A stretch of 64,000 nt of DNA from Pseudaminobacter sp040045035 (GCF_040045035.1 NZ_JBDZDS010000005.1:62001-126000), one strand, 5' to 3'. Shown: positions 53,962-63,126, counted from the first letter of the stretch. The notes: a model not told the origin generated them from the letters alone. Made by a program: numbers and translations.

Positions 53962-53979
53962 CTGACAACAGTCTGTCAG
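53962..53979. promoter_or_regulatory. Putative operator 2 for the WYL regulator
   Basis: CTGACAACAGTCTGTCAG has 6-bp arms with 6-bp spacing, the same core and following GGAGCCT as operator 1. It lies directly upstream of the small gene and amidotransferase unit. Confidence 0.7.
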
Positions 53980-54015
53980 GAGCCTGCTCGGCGCGAGCAC
54001 TTTGGGAAGCTGCCG

Positions 54016-55923
54016 TCAGACGCCTATGCCGCGCGCGGCGAGCGCGGCCTTGATCTCTTCGAGGATGACGGGATCGTCGATGGTGGCGGGCATGATCCAC
54101 TCCTCCTTGTCGGCGATCTTCTGCATGGTGGAGCGCAAAATCTTGCCCGAGCGCGTCTTGGGCAGGCGCTTGATGGTGACGACCAGTTTTAGGGCGGCGA
54201 CGGCGCCGATGCGCTCGCGCACCAGCTGGACGATCTCCTTCTCGATCGTCGCCGTGTCGCGGGTGGCCGCGGAGGACAGGACGATGAAGCCGCAGGGCAC
54301 CTGGCCCTTGAGCTCGTCATAGATGCCGACCACGGCGCATTCGGCGACATCGGGATGCGAGGCCAGCACTTCCTCCATCCCGCCGGTGGAGAGGCGATGG
54401 CCGGCGACGTTGATGATGTCGTCGGTACGGGCCATGATGAAGAGGTAACCGTCCTCGTCCAGAAAGCCGGCGTCGGCGGTCTTGTAGTAGCCGGGGAACT
54501 CGTCGAGATAGGCGCGGCGGAAACGCTCGTCGGCGTGCCACAGCGTCGGCAGGCAGCCGGGCGGCAGCGGCAGCTTTATCACCACATTGCCGAGCGTGCC
54601 GGGCGCGACCGGATGGCCGGCATCGTCCAGCACCTGCACGTCGTAGCCGGGCATGGCCACGCCGGGCGAGCCGTATTTCACCGGCAACTGCCCGAGCCCC
54701 ATCGGGTTCTGGCTGATCGGAGCGCCGGTCTCGGTCTGCCACCAATGGTCGATGACCGGGCGGTCCAGCCGCTGCTCGGCCCATTTGATCGTCTCGGGGT
54801 CGGCGCGCTCGCCGGCGAGGAACAGGGTGCGGAATTTTGTCAGGTCGTAGCGGGCAAGATGCTCGCCGGCCGGATCTTCCTTGCGGATGGCGCGGAAGGC
54901 GGTGGGCGCGGTGAACAGGGCGACCGCGCCGTGCTCGGAAATGACGCGCCAGAAGGTGCCGGCGTCGGGCGTGCCGACCGGCTTGCCCTCGAACAGGATG
55001 GTCGTGCAGCCGTGGAAGAGCGGCGCGTAGACGATGTAGGAATGGCCGACTACCCAGCCGACGTCGGACGCCGCCCAGAACACCTCGCCGGGCTTGACGC
55101 CGAATTCGTTCTCCATCGACCATTTCAGCGCGACCATGTGGCCGCCATTGTCGCGCACCACGCCCTTGGGCTGGCCGGTCGTGCCGGAGGTGTAGAGGAT
55201 GTAGAGCGGGTCGGTGGCGAGCACCGGCACGCAAGGCACCTCGCGGCTCGCGGCCTTGGCAGCGGCGACGGCTTGCGTATAGTCGAGGTCGCGGCCGGGG
55301 GTGAGCTCGCAGCGCTGCCCGTCGCGCTGGAGGATGAGGCAGCGCTCGGGCTTGTGGCGCGCGAGGTCGATGGCGCCATCGAGCAGCGGCTTGTAGGCGA
55401 TGACGCGGCCGGGCTCGATGCCGCAGGAGGCCGAGATGATGAGTTTTGGCGTGGCGTCGTCGATGCGGGTGGCAAGCTCCTTGGAGGCAAAGCCGCCGAA
55501 GACCACGGAGTGGATGGCGCCCAGCCGCGCGCAGGCGAGCATGGCGAAGGCCGCTTCCGGAACCATGGGCATGTATATGATGACGCGGTCGCCTTTTTGG
55601 ACGCCCTGATCCTGCAGCACGGCGGCAAGCGCGGTGACTTCGGCCTTGAGTTCGGCGTAGGTGAATTTCTTCTGCCGGCCGGTGACGGGGCTGTCATAGA
55701 TCAGCGCGGTCTGGTCGGCGCGGCCGCCGGCGACGTGGCGGTCGACCGCGTTGTGGCAGGTGTTGCACTCGGCGCCGGCGAACCAGCGGCCATAGACGCC
55801 GGCGTCAGGGTCAAAAACCTTGTCCCATGGCTTGAACCAGTCGATGTCGCGCGCGGCCTCGGCCCAAAAGCCTTCCGGATCGCGTTTCCAGCTTTCATAG
55901 ACTTCGTGGTAGCGCGAAGACAT
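54016..55923 (-). CDS. prpE: Propionyl-CoA synthetase (acetyl-CoA synthetase family)
   Basis: Acyl-CoA synthetase of 635 residues that activates propionate (and probably acetate) with ATP and CoA. RYHEVYESWKRDPEGFWAEA at the start, the P-loop-like YTSGTTGQPKGVVRDNGGH (about residue 246), WWQTETGAPI, YKTADAGFLDEDGYLFIMAR (hinge) and the lysine KTRSGKILRSTM that acetylation controls. The VRDNGGH variant and the N-terminus place it with PrpE rather than Acs. It stands alone. Confidence 0.9.
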   Translation of the reverse strand: MSSRYHEVYESWKRDPEGFWAEAARDIDWFKPWDKVFDPDAGVYGRWFAGAECNTCHNAVDRHVAGGRADQTALIYDSPVTGRQKKFTYAELKAEVTALAAVLQDQGVQKGDRVIIYMPMVPEAAFAMLACARLGAIHSVVFGGFASKELATRIDDATPKLIISASCGIEPGRVIAYKPLLDGAIDLARHKPERCLILQRDGQRCELTPGRDLDYTQAVAAAKAASREVPCVPVLATDPLYILYTSGTTGQPKGVVRDNGGHMVALKWSMENEFGVKPGEVFWAASDVGWVVGHSYIVYAPLFHGCTTILFEGKPVGTPDAGTFWRVISEHGAVALFTAPTAFRAIRKEDPAGEHLARYDLTKFRTLFLAGERADPETIKWAEQRLDRPVIDHWWQTETGAPISQNPMGLGQLPVKYGSPGVAMPGYDVQVLDDAGHPVAPGTLGNVVIKLPLPPGCLPTLWHADERFRRAYLDEFPGYYKTADAGFLDEDGYLFIMARTDDIINVAGHRLSTGGMEEVLASHPDVAECAVVGIYDELKGQVPCGFIVLSSAATRDTATIEKEIVQLVRERIGAVAALKLVVTIKRLPKTRSGKILRSTMQKIADKEEWIMPATIDDPVILEEIKAALAARGIGV

Positions 55924-56069
55924 GACGACACCTCCCTATGCCGGGTCTGCTTTTCTTAGACAATGACGGTCGGCGGCGTCCATCTGACTATGGGATAAGC
56001 TGGCAGGCAAGCCGCAGTCCTGGCCAAGCAGCGCTTTGACAAAGCCGGGCGTTGCTGCTCAATGGCGAG

Positions 56070-56231
56070 ATGTCCAAAGCGCTGTCGCTCGTCATCATCG
56101 GCTTCATGCTGATCCAGATCATCAAGCCCCTCGGCCTGCCGGGGCTGCGGCAGCGGCGCGACTTCTGGAAGCTGGCATTGATCGCGCTGGGGGCGCTCGG
56201 CCTGACGGTGGTGCTCAGCCACGGGGTTTGA
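56070..56231 (+). CDS. Small membrane protein
   Basis: 53 residues: two predicted transmembrane helices (LSLVIIGFMLIQII, LALIALGALGLTVVL) joined by a basic loop GLRQRRDFWK. This looks like a conserved short rhizobial hypothetical membrane protein. Support is composition, hydrophobic pattern and charge distribution only. Confidence 0.65.
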   Translation: MSKALSLVIIGFMLIQIIKPLGLPGLRQRRDFWKLALIALGALGLTVVLSHGV

Positions 56232-56306
56232 GCGGGGGCGGGCCAGGGCCTTGCGCTTAGTGGTGCCGCAATTCTCAGTTCGGCACCGGTCTGCCGGTTG
56301 CGAGTC

Positions 56307-56446
56307 CGAGGCATGGGTCCCCGGAACCTTCGCATCTCGCCTCGCTCATGCTCCGGCCCGAGGATGACGGAACCTTACCTCGTCGTCCTCGTGCCCCGAG
56401 CGCGAGCGCAGCGAGCAAGCGAGGGGTTACGGGGACCCATGCCTCG
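56307..56446. repeat. Rhizobial-type palindromic intergenic repeat
   Basis: The 22-bp outer arms, CGAGGCATGGGTCCCC plus GGAACC (56307-56328) and its near-exact reverse complement ending at 56446, differ at 1 position. The core contains CTCATGCTCCGGCCCGAGG and CGTCGTCCTCG. Comparable elements of about 100-150 bp are scattered between genes in Mesorhizobium and Brucella relatives. Confidence 0.75.
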
Positions 56447-56513
56447 ACGGTCGTGCCGCCGATGCAGCTACAGAATCAAGCTGCCGGGATGCGGGATCGC
56501 GACCGCCTGCCGC

Positions 56514-57233
56514 TCAACTCTCAGCCAGCACAAGATCCGCTAGATGCTCGGCCCAGGCGCGGTAACCGGCGGCGGAGGCATGGAAACCGTCGGTGGAGAA
56601 GCCGGTCTGCGGGTCGGGGATCGGCAGGCGCGTGGCGGGCATCGCGCCGCGTTCGTGGCACAGCCGGGTGCCGAGCGCGTTGAGGGCGCTGGCGCGGATT
56701 TCGAGGATTTTCGCCAGCAAGGGCGGCAGCGCCGGAACGCGCGTGAACTCCACCACCGGCGACCACACCACGTGCGCTTCCGGCCACTTGGCGCGCAGCG
56801 CATAGAGCAGGCCGCCGAACTCCCTCTTGAAGCGGCGCAGCGTGTGGAAATTCTTGGTGTCGTTGGTGCCGATGGACAGCACGATATGCGTCCACGGCTC
56901 GGCCGCCAGATTGGGCAGCACATGGTCGAGCAGCTGCCCGGCAGTGGCCGAGTTGAAGCCGGCGGCCCGCCAGCGCACGGCCCGGCCGGTGCGCGCCGAG
57001 ATCAGCGAGGCCAGCTGCGCGGCAAGCCCTTGCTGCGAATGGTCGATGCCGACGGAAGCGGCCGAGGAATCGCCCAGCACCAGCAGCGAGACAGCGGGTT
57101 CGCTGCCTGCGATGCCGTGCAACACCGGCCCGCGCGCCGGAAGCATGCGCGAGGTGCGGCGGCGCACGCCGAGCCCTTGCCAGACATAGGCGGGAAAGGC
57201 GAGCCAGGTGAGGAGCGGCAAAAGGCGGGACAT
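56514..57233 (-). CDS. SGNH/GDSL-family hydrolase
   Basis: 239 residues. Block I LLVLGDSSAASVGID (nucleophile Ser), block III VLSIGTNDTKNFHTL (oxyanion Asn) and block V STDGFHASAAGYRAWAEHL (Asp/His) are all present. An N-terminal hydrophobic segment (LLPLLTWLAFPAYVWQ) may anchor or export it. Esterase or lipase activity is inferred. A terminator-like hairpin for the next gene overlaps its upstream region. Confidence 0.85.
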   Translation of the reverse strand: MSRLLPLLTWLAFPAYVWQGLGVRRRTSRMLPARGPVLHGIAGSEPAVSLLVLGDSSAASVGIDHSQQGLAAQLASLISARTGRAVRWRAAGFNSATAGQLLDHVLPNLAAEPWTHIVLSIGTNDTKNFHTLRRFKREFGGLLYALRAKWPEAHVVWSPVVEFTRVPALPPLLAKILEIRASALNALGTRLCHERGAMPATRLPIPDPQTGFSTDGFHASAAGYRAWAEHLADLVLAES

Positions 57234-57257
57234 GTGGCGAATTTATAGCCCGGTCCC

Positions 57258-57290
57258 GAAAAAGAAAAAGCCCCGCGTGGCTGGGCTCGC
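57258..57290 (-). terminator. Terminator of the cupin gene
   Basis: The minus strand reads AGCCCAGCCACGCGGGGCT, an imperfect hairpin, then TTTTTCTTTTTC. It lies 50 bp downstream of the cupin stop. Confidence 0.6.
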
Positions 57291-57339
57291 GGTTGGAACA
57301 GGCGCGGGCCAGGCGTGGGGCCTATTGCGCGGCGAGCGC

Positions 57340-57789
57340 CTAGGTAGCCTCGTTGATGATGCCGAGGCGTGCTTCGATCACTGCCACCTTCTCAGGCGTG
57401 TCAGCGCCGGTGGCTTCGATGTCGATGAACAACCGCTCACAGCCTCCCGGGCTTACAACGGCGAACATCTGGCCGTCCTCGTCGGAGATATTCTTCCACG
57501 AATGCTCGACGAATGGCGGCAGCGTGACGACCGTGCCCGGCGGCGCATCGAACTCTTCGCCGCCGCATCGGAACCTGTAGACGCCCTTGACGACCCTGAA
57601 TACCTCGGTTTCGCGAGTGTGGGTGTGCGGCGCGGGTCCCTGGCCAGGCGGGGTAAATGTTTCCCACATGCCGAAGGCGCCGTTCGTTTCGGCTGCCGTC
57701 GCATGGATGACGACCCGGGCTCCAAAGGGCGTGCGGGCAATGCGCTGATGGCCCGGCGTCGAGACCACGGCCTTCACGAAGTGAGACAT
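57340..57789 (-). CDS. Cupin-domain protein
   Basis: 149 residues. Cupin motif 1 reads GPAPHTHTRETEVFRVVKGV (metal ligands His-x-His, Glu), and motif 2 PPGTVVTLPPFVEHSWKN carries the last His. Small single-domain cupin of unknown substrate. The ATG at 57789 follows GGAGGAGAGG; in-frame upstream ATGs are less good. Confidence 0.85.
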   Translation of the reverse strand: MSHFVKAVVSTPGHQRIARTPFGARVVIHATAAETNGAFGMWETFTPPGQGPAPHTHTRETEVFRVVKGVYRFRCGGEEFDAPPGTVVTLPPFVEHSWKNISDEDGQMFAVVSPGGCERLFIDIEATGADTPEKVAVIEARLGIINEAT

Positions 57790-57868
57790 CCTCTCCTCCA
57801 TCCCCAAGGGCGAAGATATCACGGAAGCGCTGCCAAGGCGAAGATGCCGCGTGACGGGCCGCAGGCGA

Positions 57869-57895
57869 CAAAAAAGCCCCGCGCGAGACGGGGCT
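57869..57895 (-). terminator. Terminator of the RibD-like reductase gene
   Basis: AGCCCCG...CGGGGCT (57875-57895) followed on the minus strand by TTTTTT. The hairpin GCCCCGCGCGAGACGGGGC is identical to the aldolase terminator at 58644. Confidence 0.8.
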
Positions 57896-57901
57896 TGTCC
57901 C

Positions 57902-58435
57902 CTACTGTGCTGGAACGTATGTCAACCTGATCACGTCCTCGCCGATACGATCGCTCGCCACGAGGCGCAGTCGGGGCCGCGGCCCGGCGAATAACGGTTT
58001 GCCGCCGCCGAGCACGACGGGATGGAGATACAATCGATACTCGTCGACAAGACCCATTTCGGCCAGGCCTGCCGCCAGTTCCGGTCCGGAAACTTCAATC
58101 TCCCCATCGAGCCGAGCTTTCAGCCCGCGTATCGCCGCCTCTACATCATCGTTGACAAGAGTGGCGTTCGGGCCAACCGACTTCAGCGAGCGCGACACGA
58201 CCCACTTCGGTTGGCTCCGCCACGCCGCCCCATAGTCTCGTTCCGCCTCGTCCCACTCGGAACGATCCTCGTCCCAATACCGCATCACCTCGTACATGCG
58301 GCGACCGTATACGGTGCCGGACAGGCCGCGCACGTCATCGATGAAATGACGAAAAAGCACAGGATCGGGCGCAAATGCCATGTGGTCGACATAGCCGTCC
58401 AGCGACTGATTCAATGCAAAGACGAGCCTCGCCAT
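57902..58435 (-). CDS. Dihydrofolate reductase family protein (RibD C-domain-like)
   Basis: 177 residues: LVFALNQSLDGYVDHMAFAP at the start, GTVYGRRMYEVMRYW, then EVSGPELAAGLAEMGLVDEY and LHPVVLGGGKPLF. This is the RibD-C/DHFR-like fold common in rhizobia, usually of unknown substrate. The ATG at 58435 opens the fold; the earlier frame start at 58531 is not family-like. Confidence 0.85.
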   Translation of the reverse strand: MARLVFALNQSLDGYVDHMAFAPDPVLFRHFIDDVRGLSGTVYGRRMYEVMRYWDEDRSEWDEAERDYGAAWRSQPKWVVSRSLKSVGPNATLVNDDVEAAIRGLKARLDGEIEVSGPELAAGLAEMGLVDEYRLYLHPVVLGGGKPLFAGPRPRLRLVASDRIGEDVIRLTYVPAQ

Positions 58436-58631
58436 AGGGGATCTTCTCCTCGCTACCGCCTCGGACGCTGCCGAGGGTACGTGGAAATGAAGCGGGCTAC
58501 AATCCGGCCACCCGCTTGGTGCCGTGGCCAATTATCAGAAGTGCTCTTTCTCGCCCGCCACGCACAAAAGCAGACTGTTGCCTAACCACCATCCGAGACG
58601 CTCGTCGCGGAGGGCTGCTTCACTCCTATCG

Positions 58632-58662
58632 CCCAAAGAAAAAGCCCCGCGCGAGACGGGGC
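58632..58662 (-). terminator. Terminator of the aldolase gene
   Basis: The minus strand reads GCCCCGTCTCGCGCGGGGC then TTTTTCTTT. It lies 27 bp downstream of the aldolase stop. Confidence 0.8.
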
Positions 58663-58688
58663 CTTCCTGATGTTCCGGTAGGTTCGGC

Positions 58689-59714
58689 TTACGCCGCCTT
58701 TTCCAGCGCGCCCTGCCACTTGCCGAGCGTGGCAAGGCTGTTCATGTGGGCGCGGTGGGCGAAGGCGGCCTGCGCGGCGGCGACGTTCTCGGCCTTGCCG
58801 CTCCAGGCCTTCTGCGGGGCGGCCTGCAGGGCGCGGCCGTAGGAGAAGGTGAGCTTCCACGGCTGCGCGCCGGCGGCGTTGATGGCGTTGAGGTTGGCGG
58901 TCGCTTCCTCGTCGGACTGGCCGCCCGACAGGAAGGCGATGCCCGGCACGGCGACCGGCACCGTCTCGCGGAACAGGCGCAGCGTCTTCTCGGCGATTTC
59001 CTCGGGCGAGTTCTTGCTGCCCGACTTCTTGCCGGCGATGACCATGTTGGGCTTCAGGATCGAGCCTTCGAGCTTCACGCGGGCGTCGTAGAGCGCGTCG
59101 TAGAGCTTGACCAGCGTGGCGCGGGTGACGTCGTAGCAGGTGTCGATGTCGTGGGCGCCGTCCATCAGCACTTCCGGCTCGACGATCGGCACGATGCCGG
59201 CTTCCTGGCACAGCGCCGCATAGCGGGCCAGCGCCTGGGTGTTGGCGTCGATGGTGTAGCGCGACGGCACGTTCTTCGTCGTGTCGATGTCGATCACGGC
59301 GCGCCATTTGGCGAAGCGGGCACCGAGCTTGTAGTAGTCGGCCAGGCGCTCGCGCAGGCCGTCGAGGCCTTCGGTGATGGTGTCGCCCGGGAAGCCGATC
59401 AGCGGCTTGGCGCCGGCGTCGACCTTGATGCCGGGGATAGCGCCGGTGGCCTTGATGAGATCGACCAGCGGGGTGCCGTCGGCGGCCTTCTGACGGATCG
59501 TCTCGTCATAGAGGATGACGCCCGAGATGTAGTTCTTCATCGCGTTGGTCGAGCGGAAAAGCAGCTCGCGGTAGTCGCGGCGCGAGTCGGCGGTGGATTC
59601 GACGCCGATCACGTCGAAGCGCTTCTTGATCGTGCCGCTGCTTTCGTCGGCGGCCAGAATACCCTTGCCGCTTGCCACCATAGCGGCGGCGATGTCTTCG
59701 AGACGTTCGCTCAT
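58689..59714 (-). CDS. Class I fructose-bisphosphate aldolase
   Basis: Glycolytic/gluconeogenic enzyme splitting fructose 1,6-bisphosphate by a Schiff base. 341 residues: GKGILAADESSGTIKKRF, LLFRSTNAMKNYISGVIL, FAKWRAVIDID and the Schiff-base lysine in LEGSILKPNMVIAGKKSG, then AFLSGGQSDEEATANLNAIN. This is the eukaryote-like class I form also found in rhizobia. It lies downstream of pgk on the same strand with 144 bp between, so it may be cotranscribed or separate. Confidence 0.95.
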   Translation of the reverse strand: MSERLEDIAAAMVASGKGILAADESSGTIKKRFDVIGVESTADSRRDYRELLFRSTNAMKNYISGVILYDETIRQKAADGTPLVDLIKATGAIPGIKVDAGAKPLIGFPGDTITEGLDGLRERLADYYKLGARFAKWRAVIDIDTTKNVPSRYTIDANTQALARYAALCQEAGIVPIVEPEVLMDGAHDIDTCYDVTRATLVKLYDALYDARVKLEGSILKPNMVIAGKKSGSKNSPEEIAEKTLRLFRETVPVAVPGIAFLSGGQSDEEATANLNAINAAGAQPWKLTFSYGRALQAAPQKAWSGKAENVAAAQAAFAHRAHMNSLATLGKWQGALEKAA

Positions 59715-59824
59715 GAAACCCTCCTAGTGTCGTTCGAGGGGCGCATAACAGAAGTATGTGCACAACGGAACGGCGGTCAAATGCTTGAATCGATTGAAAG
59801 TCTGGACGGTCCCCCGATAAAGCA

Positions 59825-59848
59825 TTTCGCCCCTCGAAAGGGGCGAAA
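59825..59848 (-). terminator. Hairpin terminator downstream of pgk
   Basis: TTTCGCCCCT, loop CGAA, AGGGGCGAAA, 10-bp perfect arms 10 bp after the pgk stop. The A/T ends of the arms supply a short T-tract. Confidence 0.65.
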
Positions 59849-59857
59849 GTCAAAAGC

Positions 59858-61054
59858 TTATTTCTTGAGAACTTCGACGCCGGGGAGCGCCTTGCCTTCC
59901 ATCCATTCCAGGAAGGCGCCGCCGGCGGTCGAGACATAGGTGAAATCGTCGGCCACGCCGGCATGGTTGAGGGCCGCGACCGTGTCGCCGCCGCCGGCGA
60001 CGGAGACCAGCTTGCCCTCCTTGCTGCGGGCGGCCGCATGCTTTGCCGCCGACACCGTGGCGCGGTCGAAGGGCGCGATCTCGAAGGCGCCGAGCGGGCC
60101 GTTCCAGACCAGCGTCGCGGCGCGGTCGATCCACTGGTTGACGGCCTCGACCGTCTTGGGGCCGACGTCGAGGATCATGGCGTCGGCCGGAACCTGCTCG
60201 ATGCCCACGGTCTCGTTGGCGGCGTTGGCCTTGAACTCGCGCGCCACCACGCCGTCGGACGGCAGGACGATGGCGCAGCCCGACTGCGCGGCCTCGATCA
60301 TGATCTGCTTGGCGGTGGGGGCGAGGTCGTGCTCGCACAGCGACTTGCCGACATCGGTGCCGCGCGCGGCCAGGAAGGTGTTGGCCATGCCGCCGCCGAT
60401 GACCAGCGCGTCAACCTTCTTCACGAGGTTCATCAGGAGGTCGATCTTGGTCGAGACCTTGGCGCCGCCGACGATCGCCACCACAGGGCGGACCGGATTG
60501 CCGAGACCCTTTTCCAGCGCCTCGAGCTCGGCCTGCATGGTGCGGCCGGCATAGGCCGGCATCAGGCGTGCCAGGCCCTCGGTGGAAGAGTGCGCGCGGT
60601 GCGCGGCCGAGAAGGCGTCGTTGACATAGATGTCGCCGCCAGCGGCAAGCGCCTTCGTGAATTCGGCGTCGTTCTTCTCTTCGCCCTTGTAGAAGCGGGT
60701 GTTCTCCAGGAGCAGCACGTCGCCGTCCTTCATGGTGGCGATGGCCTTGGCGGCGGTATCGCCGACGCAGTCGGTGGCGAAGGCGACGGCGTGGCCGAGC
60801 ACCTGCGCGGTGGCCTCGGCGATGGGCGCCAGCGACAGGGCCGCATCGGGCCCGTCCTTGGGCCGGCCGAAATGGGCGAGCAGGATGACCTTGGCGCCGC
60901 GGCCGGACAGGTCCTTGATGGTCGGCGCGACGCGCTCGATGCGGGTGGCGTCACTGACCTTGCCGTCGGCGACGGGGACGTTGAGGTCCACGCGCACGAG
61001 GACACGCTTGCCCTTGACCTCCCCCAGGTCGTCGAGCGTCTTGAAACCGGCCAT
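59858..61054 (-). CDS. pgk: Phosphoglycerate kinase
   Basis: Makes 3-phosphoglycerate and ATP from 1,3-bisphosphoglycerate. 398 residues, normal length: GKRVLVRVDLNVPVADG, LLAHFGRPK, VNDAFSAAHRAHSST, PVVAIVGGAKVSTKIDLL and GGGDTVAALNHAG are the family signatures. The start at 61054 follows AGGAGAG; the six extra bases in the longer frame use TTG. It sits between gap/antiporter and the aldolase on the same strand. Confidence 0.96.
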   Translation of the reverse strand: MAGFKTLDDLGEVKGKRVLVRVDLNVPVADGKVSDATRIERVAPTIKDLSGRGAKVILLAHFGRPKDGPDAALSLAPIAEATAQVLGHAVAFATDCVGDTAAKAIATMKDGDVLLLENTRFYKGEEKNDAEFTKALAAGGDIYVNDAFSAAHRAHSSTEGLARLMPAYAGRTMQAELEALEKGLGNPVRPVVAIVGGAKVSTKIDLLMNLVKKVDALVIGGGMANTFLAARGTDVGKSLCEHDLAPTAKQIMIEAAQSGCAIVLPSDGVVAREFKANAANETVGIEQVPADAMILDVGPKTVEAVNQWIDRAATLVWNGPLGAFEIAPFDRATVSAAKHAAARSKEGKLVSVAGGGDTVAALNHAGVADDFTYVSTAGGAFLEWMEGKALPGVEVLKK

Positions 61055-61165
61055 GGGCAATTCTCTCCTAGATGAAAATGGCGAAACCTTATCGCGGTGC
61101 GCGCCGGATGCAAGGTTGGCCTTTGGCCTAGCCAGCGCGACGAATCGCAGCGGCCGTGAGCCGGC

Positions 61166-62989
61166 TTAGACTTCGCGTTGGGCGTCGGTGCCGGAAGCTT
61201 TGCCACGCAGGCGGTCGAAGAGCCAGTGCATGCGCGCGCGCAGGCCCTCCGGCATCAGCGGTTGCGGCTGGCTCGGCTCGAAGGAAAGGCCGACGCCGGT
61301 GATCCTGCCGTTCTCGTCCATGTCGCGGACGATGAGCTCGATCGGGCCGAGAGTGAGGCGGTCGGCATATTCGACGTGGCCGCCGAAGCGCGACAGAAAG
61401 AGCTCGCCGATGGTCATCTTCAGTTCGGCCTCGGTGAGGCCCGGCTCGTAGGCGGCTTCCAGATCCGCGGCCGGGCGGTCGGGATCGACGGCGAAGGCGC
61501 CGAAGAACTCGGCATCCTCCGGATCGACATCGACGCGGCTGGTGAACAGCCGGTCGAGCAGCGCCGGGTAGCGGTCGTGGACGAAGATGTAGACGCGGTC
61601 GCCCGCCACCAGCTTGCCGAAGTCCGGGAACTTCATCGAGCGGCCTTCACGCACCACCAGCGAGGGGCGGGCCCAGCGGGGCAGGCGCTCGCCGCGCAGG
61701 ACGGGGCTGCCCGGCACGACGCGATAGCTGACGAGCTCGTGGTGGGCCGAGCCCGGCAGTTCCAGCTCGACCTTCTCGATCGGGCCGGCGCGGTGGGGCA
61801 CGATGAGACCGAGGCGGCGGGCGAGCGGGCCGACCGTCCAGCCCTGCACGACGAGCGAGACCAGCACGATGATGAAGGCGGTGTTGAAGATGGCGCGGCC
61901 GTGTTCCAGCCCCGCCAGCAGCGGCGTGATGGCCAGCAGGATGGAGACCGCGCCGCGCAGGCCGACCCAGGAGATGAAGGTGACCTCGGCGTGGGGCAGC
62001 GCGAAGGGCTTCAGGCACAGCCACACGGCGACGGGGCGGGCAATCAGGATCAGGAACAGGCCGAGCACGATAGCGCCGAGCAGGATGGCGGGAAACTGCG
62101 ACGGCGTGGCGAACAGGCCCAGCACCAGGAACATGATGATCTGGGCCAGCCACGACATGCCGCTCTGGAAGCGCTTGAGCGCTGCCTGGGCGCGCATGCC
62201 GGAATTGCCGGCGACAAGGCCGGCCATATAGACCGCGAGGAAGCCCGAGCCGCCGATGGCGCCGGCGGCGGCGAAGACAAGCAGCGACAGGGTCAGAACG
62301 AAGATCGGCACCAGGCCGCGGTCGAGATTGAGCCATTCGACAAGCCGCGCGATGACGAAGCCGCCCAGCATGCCGACGGCAGCGCCGAGGCCCATGGTGA
62401 TGAAGAAGCCCAGGACCAGGTCGGTGAACAGCACCTTGGCCTCGGGATTGCCGCCGATGGCGATGAGTTCGACCAGCGTCAGGGTCAGGAAGATGGCGAT
62501 CGGGTCGTTGGTGCCGGATTCGATTTCCAGCGTCGAGCGCACGCGTTCACGCAGGTTGATGTTGCCGGCGCGCAGCAGGAAGAACACCGCCGCCGCGTCG
62601 GTGGAGGCCACGGTGGCGCCGAGCAGGAAGGATTCCATCCAGGTGAAGCCGGTCAGGAAACGACTCGTCACGCCGAAGATGACGGCCGTCAGCGCCACGC
62701 CCACCGTCGCAAGCGTCAAGGCGGGCATGCCGGCCTGTCTGAGCACGCTGACGGATGTGCCGAAGCCCGAATCGAACAGGATGATCGCCAGCGCGAGCGA
62801 GCCGACGAAATAGGCGACGCCGGCATTGTCGAACTGCAGGCCGAGGCCGTTTGCACCGGCCAGCAGGCCGATGCCGAGGAACAGCAACAGCAGCGGTGCG
62901 CCGAAGCGGAAGGCGATCAGGCTCGAGAACGCCGCCGCGAGCACCAGTGCTGTACCGACCAGTGTCGCAAGATAGATTGCCTGATCCAT
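61166..62989 (-). CDS. Potassium/proton antiporter, CPA1 family (CvrA/NhaP2 type)
   Basis: 607 residues. About twelve transmembrane segments with the ion-binding Asp in LLGATVASTDAAAVF and the second motif STLEIESGTNDPIAIF, then a C-terminal cytoplasmic part with a TrkA-C-like block (ERLPRWARPSLVVREGRSMKF read as stretches) and a CorC_HlyC-like end region. This layout equals CvrA/NhaP2, which exchange K+ for H+ at high osmolarity. It lies between gap and pgk. Confidence 0.92.
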   Translation of the reverse strand: MDQAIYLATLVGTALVLAAAFSSLIAFRFGAPLLLLFLGIGLLAGANGLGLQFDNAGVAYFVGSLALAIILFDSGFGTSVSVLRQAGMPALTLATVGVALTAVIFGVTSRFLTGFTWMESFLLGATVASTDAAAVFFLLRAGNINLRERVRSTLEIESGTNDPIAIFLTLTLVELIAIGGNPEAKVLFTDLVLGFFITMGLGAAVGMLGGFVIARLVEWLNLDRGLVPIFVLTLSLLVFAAAGAIGGSGFLAVYMAGLVAGNSGMRAQAALKRFQSGMSWLAQIIMFLVLGLFATPSQFPAILLGAIVLGLFLILIARPVAVWLCLKPFALPHAEVTFISWVGLRGAVSILLAITPLLAGLEHGRAIFNTAFIIVLVSLVVQGWTVGPLARRLGLIVPHRAGPIEKVELELPGSAHHELVSYRVVPGSPVLRGERLPRWARPSLVVREGRSMKFPDFGKLVAGDRVYIFVHDRYPALLDRLFTSRVDVDPEDAEFFGAFAVDPDRPAADLEAAYEPGLTEAELKMTIGELFLSRFGGHVEYADRLTLGPIELIVRDMDENGRITGVGLSFEPSQPQPLMPEGLRARMHWLFDRLRGKASGTDAQREV

Positions 62990-63126
62990 TGACGGCGCAT
63001 TTCCCCTGACATCCCTGGTGGGTGAATTCTCCTACAGTGAGGCGAAGACATGGCCGCGCGCAAGCAAAGTCATTCTTGGGAATGCACTTTTTTGGCCTGT
63101 CAGGAAATATTTCGGGCCGGAAACGG

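Noticed and set aside
54355..55959. Plus-strand frame of 534 codons
   Set aside because: It is antisense to the complete propionyl-CoA synthetase gene; GC-rich codon bias opens the opposite frame. Composition is shadow-like.
59963..61075. Plus-strand frame of 370 codons
   Set aside because: Antisense to pgk, no recognisable motif.
61178..62992. Plus-strand frame of 604 codons
   Set aside because: Antisense to the full cation/proton antiporter; sequence is Gly/Asp/Gln/Arg-rich without domains.
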